From Poecilobothrus nobilitatus (lineage: Eukaryota; Arthropoda; Insecta; Diptera; Dolichopodidae), in assembly GCA_947095535.1 (NCBI GenBank), contig OX352773.1, positions 157,205,768 to 157,269,767 on the forward strand: a stretch of 64,000 bases of DNA, read 5' to 3'. Below are positions 9,600 through 18,860 of this stretch, piece after piece. Below the pieces are notes generated by a model. It worked only from the letters and a program-made list of their open reading frames with translations, searched no databases and was not told the DNA's origin. Every line of letters starts with the position of its first letter. The stretch's first letter is position 1. The position numbers and the translations under genes are program-made.

Positions 9600-11779
9600 G
9601 TTAAATGAGATGTGTACCTATATTATTTTAATTTAGGTTCTTTTTACGAATTGGCAGTTTACAAAATTTGCTTATAATAAGTTTTATTATAAGATCATAA
9701 AAAGATTTATTGAAATACTAAAAAGTAATGGTTTTTTTTTTAATTTAATTTTTGAAGGCTGAGCTAACATAACAGTAAAAGCGGCGTGGTGTAACAACGA
9801 ACTTCAATTAAATAATTTGATACCAATCAAAACACAAATAATGCTTTAAAATTGAAGATGAAGAAAGTTAACTGGCAACAAATTTTAAGTTAAATAACAA
9901 TTGGATGAAAAATATTTTATTTTAACAAGGACAAATTATTGTCTAATAGCAGAAGCGGGTCATTGTCAAAAGCCCCTCCTTTGGTTTTATTCATATTTAC
10001 TCTTTCACATTTCATTCAAGGATTTCAAGGAGTTAGCTCATCAAAGAATTCTATTCCTTTTCTGAATTCTAAAACGATATTTATTCTAGTGTCAACGCTT
10101 ATTTTTCTACTCTTTTATTTGGCTTTAATAAGCAGAGTAAACTGTAAACGAATATAAAACCAAAATAGTAACTATTTGTTTTGTAACCTATAATTCTTCC
10201 CGCATTTTATAATTTTTTTATGTTGATGATCAATAACATTCTTTTAATTCATACGCGTTAACAAATCAGACCGAAATTGAACAAAGATTGGAAACGAAAC
10301 TATATTGTTATATAGGCACAATAAATATCAAATTTTGTGAGCTTTAAAGTACATCTGAAAAATATAAGATGAGTAATGGTATGTAAAAGTAATAATTGAA
10401 TTCAAATCTAAACGATGATTCCATGATGTTAAATTTATTATCCTGGGATATTTTTATATCAAAATTTGAACTAAGTACTGCTTTTCACATAAATGACAAG
10501 TAATTTTCACAAAAATATTAAATACAAAATTCTCAACAAATCTTAAATGTTATTTTAATAAAGTTTTTGATAAAAAAAAAAAAATTTACTTTTTTATTTT
10601 ATTTTATAAATTAAATAATTTATTTAAAAACGAAACCATTTAAAACATAAAATTGAATTAATATTTGCACAATTGACTCCTTTCAAATTTAAATTTAAAA
10701 GTATATTTTAAAGATACTAGTTTTATATAAATATACGTATATAGAAATACTGTTACTTTTAAATGGAAAATTTACAGAATTTTCTTTTTGAAAATTTCAA
10801 AGAAGAAAAACAAAAAGAAAAAAACAAAAATGCCACTTGAATAAAAATTAATTAAAAGTTTTTTTCTCCCCCTTTTTTTTTTGCAAAAGAAAATTTTTGA
10901 AAAGAAAAATTAACATTAACATCAAGAATAAAATCTTAAAATATTTTTTATTTCCTCTCTTTTTAAACACTGAAAAAGAATGTTGAAATAAAATAAGGAA
11001 AATATATGATATTTTTATTTTATCGAAATTAATATAGTTTTTAAATAAAATTTATTACAAAAAAATATTATGATTTCATTTATTATAACTTGAAAAATAC
11101 AAATTTTCTGAAAGAAATTTTTAATTAAATAACAGATCTTTAGATATTTTTTACTTTCTTATTTTAAATCACTTTTCTTTTTTTTTTTTCAACCGTTTAA
11201 TAAAATCATAGCTTCATATCTGTTCTGAACAATTTGTAAATGTGTTACAGAATGACTTTTAAATTGAAAAATTAAGTTTTACGAAATTATGTGATAATTA
11301 TATTACAAAATAAAATTGAATTTAAATATTACAAGTTAGTATGTTTTAATGATTCTTCCGATGCTGGATAGGTACCACTCGAAAAGCCTCAACCAAAAAC
11401 ATCCGAAAGGTACCATTTTTTATTTCTAAGTTATTAGCTATAATGTAAGGTAAATTAGGTACCTACTTTTGTATTAGAGTTACATTATTTTTTATTTCCA
11501 TTATAAAATTCCAACAGAATTTGACATTTTTTGAAACTTTTAATAATATTTTCTGTTTTCAATATATTGGCAACGGATAAAATCTTGAATTTTCAATTTA
11601 TCTACTGTTCTAACTTTTAAATTAATTCTTGCCCAGGGGAAGGGTTAAACTTACGTCTCAAATTGTATTTTGAAAAACAATGTATAGAAAGGTAATAATT
11701 TCATATATTTTTAATGCATTATATAGTAGGACAATAATAAAAAATATTATAAGTTATAAGTGCTGGAAAGTGTAATTGT
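9600..11779. other. AT-rich spacer, no repeat family identified
   Basis: This is a long stretch with poly-A/T runs and no recognisable protein signature, except the small hydrophobic ORF noted separately at 9939-10157. No terminal repeats or microsatellites stand out. Confidence 0.55.
9939..10157 (+). CDS. Hypothetical small hydrophobic ORF, possible exon
   Basis: A 72-codon ORF opens at a TTG rather than an ATG. It encodes a serine-rich start (SRSGSLSKAPP), a hydrophobic segment around LVLFIFTLSHFI, a polar middle (SSSKNSIPFLNSKT) and a second hydrophobic segment (IFILVSTLIFLLFYLALI). It ends with a basic tail and a stop. Its codon composition looks less A/T-extreme than its surroundings. 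TAATAG just upstream could serve as a splice acceptor, which would explain the missing ATG. I do not recognise the protein. A chance ORF is as likely, so confidence is low. Confidence 0.15.
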   Translation: MSNSRSGSLSKAPPLVLFIFTLSHFIQGFQGVSSSKNSIPFLNSKTIFILVSTLIFLLFYLALISRVNCKRI

Positions 11780-12110
11780 TACGAAATATTCGAAAAAAAC
11801 CTAAAAATGACACTAGTTAACTACTACTTCCGGTTGTCCGATTGGCTCCGAAAACTTACCAATACGAAATATTTACATCAAAACCTTAAATATGAAATTT
11901 CAAAAAATTTTGCTCAGTCGCTTAGGCTATACATGTGCCGACAGACACACACATACACAATCATGTACAGTGTGTGTCTGTGCACCGGAGTTGTGCATTT
12001 TTGCCAAAATTTCTGTTGCAAATTTTTAGTATGAAAACAATAGATACCTACCTTATACACAATTGTATGCGGACCGTAATTGTACATAATTGTATGCGGT
12101 CGTTAAAAAC
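11780..12110 (+). mobile_element. Family D repeat, partial copy
   Basis: The sequence follows the 3' half of family D. It carries TTACGAAATATTCG, then CGGTTGTCCGATTGGCTCC and AAACCTTAAATATGAAATTT, then a short CA/GT tract at about 11943-11975. It continues with CACCGGAGTTGTGCAT, TTTTTAGTATGAAAACAATA and GTATGCGGTCGTTAAAAA. The terminal TTGTATGCGG is present twice, near 12064 and 12090. The 5' half of the family is missing. The 75-codon ORF across it is not conserved in the other D copies. Confidence 0.7.
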
Positions 12111-14229
12111 TTAATGATTTCAACAAAAAATTTGTTTTTTACAAACGAGTTTTTTTACAAAACTATATTAGCACATTATCACTAAAAACTTTAACAAAAG
12201 AATCTGGTGCAGGGTCATAATTCCCTTAGGACCATAAAGCTCCCAGGGTCATAAGTCCTTTAGGGAATTATGACTCATTGCTATATTGTTTGATCAAAAA
12301 GGAAAATGGTATCGAGTAAGTTAAAGACACACAAACTGATAGAGGAATGTAATACCTTTCTCCTCTGTAATACCTTTCAGAAATTTCCAACAAAAATTAA
12401 TATTTTTTTAAATATGAAAAACTTAAAATAAAACAAAAAAAGAAAAATTTTATTTAAGGGTTGATACATTTGTAACGACATGACTTCACATAAAATAAAT
12501 TGCAGAATTGTTATTGCCATAAGCAAATCTTTAAAGATTTATTTATGTATGTAGTACACTCCTTATTTTTTATTTTTTTATTATCCTTTTAAAAACCTTT
12601 ACATTTTTTAAATTCTGAATTATAACAATATTATATGAGAAATCCATTGCTCTGATAAGATCTGTTTTATGGATAACCACTAAGTCTCAAGAGTCTAACT
12701 ATAAAGAAGATTTTCTAAAGGAAATGGAATAACATAACAAACATTAAACAAAAATCAACAACAAAAACCAAAATTAAATAAAAAAGAAATTGAAATCTTT
12801 AGTAAAGTTTCATTTTCATTTTATTTTTTTGGTTTTTTTTTTTTTTTTTTGTATTATTGTTATTGTGGTTGCATCGAGATGATTAAAAACTGCAAAAACA
12901 AGGACATATAAAAGATAAAAATAAATTTAATTTTTTTTTTTTTTTTTTTGTCTTGTTCCTAAGGGATAAATAATATATGTATTTATATTCATGCATAAAT
13001 ATTTATATTATGTACATAACAAAAGTATTAATTTTTATTTTTTTTCATCCTTTTTTATGGTTGTTTTTGTTTTTTTTTTGTTCTCTCAAAGGAATAAAAA
13101 ATATAATGCAATAAAAGTTTACGAACTTTAAAAAAAAAACAACAACAACAACAACAAGAACAAGAATAACATTTTGTGTCAGCGAATAAAGAAATTAGTT
13201 GTAAAATAAACTGTAAATTGTACAACACATATCCTGATAATGACAATGATGATTCGTATAAGAAAGGATAATAATATTATTAGATCAATTTCATTGCATG
13301 TAACACGTTTTCATTTGAAATTCAAAGTAATGAAAAACATTTTAAATTTACTTAGAGGTCACTGTAATTTAATTTATTACAATATTTTATGAGAATTTTT
13401 CATTTTGTTCTTTTTTATCATTTGTTACATACTTATATAATATGTATTTTACATATATTTAAAATTAAATTAAATTTATTAATTTTTTTAAAGTTTTTTA
13501 ATCATAAGATTTTTGATATAAATTTAAACTTTTTGTTTGGTTAAATATATCCTAATGTGAAAGTTTAAATGACAAAAATTTTAAAGGGTTTAGATTTTAT
13601 TGTTATTCAATTATTTCAATCCTCCTGTACTTTTCGTCCCAAATCGATTTTCAAAACCAAAACTTTTTTCTTTTCTGAAGCATTGTGGCTGTTAAAACAG
13701 TAGCTGAGTTTTAATATTTTCTAAGACAATAACTGTCTTTTTCACGTTAGTTTTTTAAATATATTCGTCTGCGTTAAAATATGCCAAAGTCTGTGTCAAT
13801 TAGTTGCAATTTCAAAAAATTTTTATTTCTTTTTATTTTGAATCTTTTGGCCTAAATACTACTAAACTTCTTATTAAAGAAGATAGGTAGGTACTACTAA
13901 ACTCCGTATAGTTCTTATCCAATTTTATAATATAAAACTGTAAATTTGAATGAATTTTTGTGTACGTATAATTTGGCTTCAATTTTGCTCAATTTTGTTC
14001 ACAAAATATTAGATAAGCTTCAATTAAAAGTTTCAAAAAATAGAAAACTGGTTTGTTTTTTAATAATTCTTATGGCGATACTCAATTTTTTTTTGTGTTA
14101 TTATCTATAAATTTTTTAAATATTTTTACCTTATTTTAAAAATATAATAATAAAGCACTTATATTTAATGTCAATATGTTAAAAGTAATCAAAACAAATC
14201 AACAAATTGAATAAATTTAATAATTCATT
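12111..14229. other. AT-rich spacer with homopolymer tracts
   Basis: There are long T runs near 12829-12850, 12932-12949 and 13066-13079, and an (AAC)n-type microsatellite at about 13130-13160. A short hairpin at 12212-12276 is listed separately. I see no gene. The 63-codon minus-strand ORF at 13055-13246 with a run of cysteines is a translation of the (AAC)n tract. Confidence 0.55.
12212..12276. repeat. Short inverted repeat (hairpin)
   Basis: The left arm GGGTCATAATTCCCTTAGGA (from 12212) is mirrored by TTTAGGGAATTATGACTC (to about 12276), with a loop of roughly 22 bases. The loop contains a further GGGTCATAAG copy of the arm start. It may be a minimal foldback element or the remnant of one. 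Confidence 0.6.
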
Positions 14230-14335
14230 GAAGTGTGGATTCGAATCCCACACTCGTCGTAAAAGTTATACCCCCTTACGACATAAACGAAAGCTCTGTA
14301 TTTTGCTGTTCACATTTATGTTTTCACTAAAAAAA
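14230..14335 (+). mobile_element. Family S SINE, 5'-truncated copy
   Basis: The copy begins inside the B box (GTGGATTCGAATCCCACAC), which is better preserved than in the copy at 6078. It continues through CCCCCTTACGACATAAACG, GAAAGCTCTGTATTTTGC and TTCACATTTATG. The A-box half is missing. Confidence 0.6.
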
Positions 14336-14857
14336 AAAATGAAATATTTAAATTTGATTTTAAATTTCGTTTGATAGAATTAAAATGAAAGAGTATCTAT
14401 TCTATAATGACAAGTTTCATTCAAACTTTTTTAATAGGTATATAAAAATTACTTGAACATTATGGAAAAATATGGTAATTTTATAAAATACTAAATAATA
14501 CATGTACACCTTCTAATATGAGCTTCAAAACATATTTCCACATAACACACTTTACCTTTTGGTAGAATATTTTTTCTATAATATGGAAGCAAGAAAATTT
14601 ATTTTTGTAAATTTCATTTGAAAATTCTGTAGAAATACGTCAATTCTTGAAAAATTTCAAATTTTCTAATGGAAGGTAAATTAAAATAAAATCTTTTAAA
14701 AGGAAACAATATTGGATTTTATTTTAAAAGTATATTTTTCCTGAATGGTTTCTGATTTAATAGTGTCTAGTCTAATTATTGTTGGTTTTTTTTCTGACAC
14801 TGAAAGTAATTTTTTGATATTTGATAAAAATTTAACTTAGAAATAAGTTCTGATATT
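14336..14857. other. AT-rich spacer
   Basis: No gene, microsatellite or repeat family is recognised in this stretch. Confidence 0.6.
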
Positions 14858-14941
14858 TTGAAGTAAATTAAAGTAAATATTTAAATATTTGATCAGGAAT
14901 AACAGATCAAATATTTAAATATTTACTTTAATTTACTTCAA
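14858..14941. repeat. Perfect 37-bp inverted repeat with a 10-base loop
   Basis: The left arm (14858-14894) starts TTGAAGTAAATTAAAG and ends ATATTTGATC. The right arm (14905-14941) is its exact reverse complement. The loop is AGGAATAACA. An arm pair this perfect in such decayed DNA points to recent origin or gene-conversion-like repair. A TA dinucleotide microsatellite follows at about 14952-14980. Confidence 0.9.
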
Positions 14942-15092
14942 TATAATTAAAATATATATATGTATATATATATATATATTTTTTAAATTAAGCCATAGAA
15001 TTACCTAGGATAATGACATCAACGTTTTACTATCCTATTCAATGAAAATAAAACGTTATTCATAATGAATGCTAAGTATTTTATATATATAT

Positions 15093-15822
15093 ATTTTTTT
15101 TTTTTCTTAGGGGAGGTGGGAATCTTCCAAATACACCAAGAATTTCCGCTTGGTAGTGTCAGATTCTTACTGACTAAACCCACCTCCTCCTTTAGCCAAT
15201 ATAGTGGGATGAAACCCTTACCTGCGAACGCAGTATATTGGCTAGGGAGTAGGGATAGGAAAATGGATACGGAAACATTGAATTGGGAGTGGGACTGTAA
15301 GGAAACAATGAATCCGCCTATTATTATTATTTTGCTGACAGTGACCAAAGCCGTCACAACAGTTACAACATGCAGTAGTAGTATATATATTACTACATAA
15401 GGTAATTATTGAAGGCAACCCCCACTGTCACTGAAGCGGCTGTTATTATTGGTATTAATATTCTTATTAATATTATTACTATTTTACTACAGAGTCAGCG
15501 CCATCAGTGGGATTACAACGCGCAGCAGTATATAACAGCTTACTTGCATGATATAACCAAAGATAGCCCCACTGTAGTAGCTATTATTATTATTATTATT
15601 GTTGTTATATTATTATTGTACTATTTATTATACTATTTAATTGTACTATTATTATTATTATTATCATTATCATTATTATTATTATTACTATTATTATTAC
15701 TATTATTATTATTATTATTATTATTTTACCACAGAGTCAGCACCATCAGTAGATTACAACGTGCAGCAGTATATAACACCTTACTTGCATGATATAACCA
15801 AAGATGGCTCCACTGTAGCAGC

Positions 15823-15856
<34 letters not shown>

Positions 15857-15945
15857 ATTATTGTTATTATTATTACTATTATTATTATTATTAATAATAT
15901 TATTATTCTTATTATTACTAACATTAATTAATTATACGATATACA
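15093..15945 (-). mobile_element. Family F retroposon-like repeat with ATT arrays, copy 1
   Basis: On the minus strand the unit starts in a string of ATT/AAT microsatellites and ends at CCCACCTCCCCTAAG, then an A run (the T run at about 15094-15105). The same A-rich end recurs in the copy at 42600-42915. In the ATT part a ~90-bp segment (CAGAGTCAGC.CCATCAGT, CAGCAGTATATAACA, TTGCATGATATAACCAAAGA) is repeated at about 15491 and 15734, with a diverged third version near 15340-15450. ATT arrays occupy about 15582-15672, 15700-15726 and 15822-15925. A minus-strand frame (15019-15357) with SQFNVSVSI, LLPSQYTAFAGKGFIPLYWL and GLVSKNLTLPSGNSWC is shared with the copy at 42.6 kb. Poly-Leu and poly-Tyr ORFs on the plus strand are microsatellite artefacts. 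Confidence 0.6.
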
Positions 15946-15981
15946 TTATTACGATATAAAAGTACTACATATTTTTTATTT

Positions 15982-16057
15982 ATGACCTGACCGGGGTTTG
16001 AACCCAAGACCCTTCGATTGAAAGGTTGGCGACTTAACCACTGCGCCATGAGTCAGA
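15982..16057 (-). mobile_element. tRNA-like sequence, SINE head of family T
   Basis: The reverse strand reads as a tRNA-like cloverleaf. It has a D arm TGGCGCAGTGGTTAAGTCGCC, an anticodon-arm-like CCTT-TCAATCG-AAGG, and a T arm TTGGGTTCAAACCCCGG. A and B boxes are both intact. The acceptor stem pairs poorly and position 33 is C, so it is unlikely to be a working tRNA. A related diverged copy is at 60498-60575. The family-F ATT arrays end right beside it. A tRNA-derived SINE is the best explanation; a tRNA pseudogene is the alternative. Confidence 0.55.
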
Positions 16058-16060
16058 TAA

Positions 16061-18046
16061 CAGATAGAATTGAATGCTATAATATATGTCCAGCTTTGTT
16101 CAGCTGGATAATAGATTTCCAGCTTTGAAAGAAACAAATATGAGGAACATAACGATGACTGACTACAATAAATTATGATTCTGCCAATGTATTAATACTA
16201 AAAAAAATATGAAAATTTCATTTAAGTTCCCATATTATCTTGGAAACTAGAATGGCCAGAACTTATCCTCCATTCAAAAAAATTGCCTTCTCATAAGGGT
16301 CTATACAGCGTTAGCATTGTAGTTAATTCCGGAACATCCTGTACCTATTTTATATAATTACACTATATTTTCTGGCAGAGAGGATTTCTTTTTGTTTTCA
16401 ATTAAAAAATTTGTATTTGAATCAGTAATTTTTCGGTTAATACGCCTAGTGCTTAATCATTTGGTCGCCGAGGTTCATTTTCCTAATATATCCTTTTCCA
16501 ATCGCACTGCACCTATATAATTTCCTATATTAGTTTTTGATTTTAAACAAAACATATCTTATGTTATGTGGACATACAAACATTTTTATATTTCTATAGT
16601 CCAAGGAATACTAACTAACCTTATGAAATTTAGGGCAAACTTAAATAATAACAAAATTCTAATCATCTAAAATTACAGCAACTGAATTCAAACTTTTTCA
16701 AATATTTTACTTTTTCTACATTGAAAAAAATCACTTAGATGCTTAGATATTATTTGTAAAAATTTTAAATATTTTCTGAATCTTGAATTTTTATGTAGAC
16801 ATGACTTGTGTTTACGTTGTACTTTGATTTAAGAAAAGCTCTTTTGGCGTTAAACAAAAATCTTTGAATATTAAATGGTTGGTCTTTAATAATAAAAATA
16901 TGTGTACGTAAAATTTAATTTTTATTCTAGAATAAAACCACTATAAATTTTTAGGTCACAAGTCATGCTTTATTTTATAGAAAGTAAAAAAGAATATAGA
17001 AACGATATAAAAACAAATACATAAAAATATTGGTACCATCTTAAGGGAATTTTTTTAATTTCCAAAAGGTTTAAAAAAATTTTTTTAAATAAAATTATTT
17101 TATTTAAAAAGGAAAAACAATATTTTATCTAAACAATATAACAGTTTAGTAAGTTCCTATGACACGTGCCTCAACTATACTTTTGTGTCTACTATATGTA
17201 GGATGGTATGATTTTCTAGAGCCTTATTTAGAAATGTTCCTATTGTTCTACGTTTTAAATTCTTTAATTTGTTATCATAGAAAACCACATAACAAACATT
17301 GTGTATTTTTAAAGTTTCTAAAGAAATTATTCAATCTGCTTGTTTTCTTTTTCTTAAATTTTTGAATAATTAAAGAATGTTGGTTTTGGTTCTAAAATCT
17401 AAACAAATAAAATGATAGAAATATTTATAATTCCAGTCAAAAACAAAAATGTCTTTATATTCTTTTTAAATAATTTGATAAATGATTTAAAAGTGAAGCA
17501 GGTTAAATTTTTTTGTTTTTAAATTTGTCACAATTGAAATTTTTATATTTTTGGTTTCCAAAATGTCCTTTTATTTTGTAGTTTAATTGGTTTTTATATT
17601 GCTTTTTGTTGGAAATAGCCATTGATGATTTTTTTTCACATTCATTTTAATATTACAAAACAATAATTTTTTTTTTTTGATTTGTCACAAACATTGCTTT
17701 GAATTTATATCAAACATTTTTTGTTATTACATAGGCTAGATCTGTTTTATAAAGTTTCATCCAATTATATACCATATTCATTGAAAATTTGATTAACAGT
17801 GTTGTCTCACTTTTTCCTTTTTTTTATCAAATCATTATATCAAAGGTATTCATTACATTTTAAGCAGTTTAGAATGGAAATGAAAATAAAAATTATTATT
17901 TGAGTAATAATATCATCAAGTCTAATCTGGCTGAAAAATTCTTTCTGGCTGAATTTTAGCGAAAATTGCAAGTTCAATGAATTCGAACTTTTTCGAGGTA
18001 AAATTGGCTAAATAACTCTTTCTGGCTGAATATAGACCGATAAGAA
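16061..18046. other. AT-rich spacer
   Basis: No repeat family or gene is recognised. A 68-codon ORF at 17159-17365 is hydrophobic and low-complexity toward its end, and I do not regard it as a gene. A TTCCGGAACATCCTGTAC segment at about 16328 resembles the end of some insect DNA transposons, but no partner end is visible. Confidence 0.5.
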
Positions 18047-18660
18047 AAAGTGTGAAAAATTTAAAGATATTTTCGTCAATTTTAAGGAAACCTTACATTA
18101 TGAAAAGCGGTTGACACCATGTAAAAATATAATATAGGAGTTTTAATTTTTAAATTTTAATTATGACAAGTTGGTCTTAAAATAGCTAATTTTAAATTTT
18201 TCAGCTTAATAAGTTAATACCTTTTAAATAAAGTTACATAAGCACAAATTTTTTTTCTGAGGTAATTAATGATACTTCTTAAAGATTTTTCTTCTTCCAA
18301 AATTTCAAGATTCTGACTGAACCGTTCTGCAGATATGGAAGATCCATTATTTTCCAAAATTATTGTTTTACATAACGCTAAATACCAAATAGCAAAATGT
18401 TATATAATTTTAATATTAATCTATAAAGTTTAAAACTTTCTTGAAACTTGAGATATAAACATTTTAAAATAGTTATCTTTGTAACTTTAAGGTGTTCTAA
18501 CTCCATAATGGGTAAGGGATGGCTTTTAATGCAATCTGTTCATGATAAAAATTTAATTACTCCATCTCAAACGGTGTAGAAGTTCTGTAAACAAATGGAT
18601 GGGCACACGGATGGACAAAGTCGCAAATTTTTCAAAATTTTTTTTTATATTTTATATTAT
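18047..18660 (-). repeat. Old, diverged family A-like copy
   Basis: In reverse the fragment retains the family A order: TCAAAATTTTTTT near the right edge, a decayed GGAC block at about 18598-18616, GGTGTAGAAGTTCTGTAAAC, CTCCATAATGGGTAAG and ATATAAACATTTTAAAATAG. It then has CATAACGCTAAATACC and a module with TTCAAGATTCTGACTGAAC and GAGTTTTAATTTTTAA. Divergence is much higher than between the five main copies. Confidence 0.55.
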
Positions 18661-18860
18661 AGGTATATTTTTAGAATTGAATGTGAAAATCAATGAAGGC
18701 TGCAATATTTGAGTGCACTTTTTTCCTCTTGATGGACGGTCCATTAAATAAATTTATTATTTTTAATCAATGAAATTGAATAGGTTTTATTTAATTAGCG
18801 TGCAATTTTTAAAAGTGTATGTATCTGAATAAAATGAATAGGTGTCAATTGGATCAATTG

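Noticed and set aside
13055..13246. Minus-strand ORF with a run of cysteines
   Set aside because: The run comes from an (AAC)n tract read in reverse; no protein family features.
15409..15931. Long plus-strand ORFs rich in Leu, Ile or Tyr
   Set aside because: They are translations of ATT/TTA microsatellites in different frames.
15982..16057. A functional tRNA gene on the minus strand
   Set aside because: D and T arms look good, but the acceptor stem does not pair over seven bases, position 33 is not T, and a related decayed copy exists at 60.5 kb.
16328..16346. TTCCGGAACATCCTGTAC as a transposon end
   Set aside because: It resembles ends of some insect DNA transposons, but no inverted partner or transposase lies nearby.
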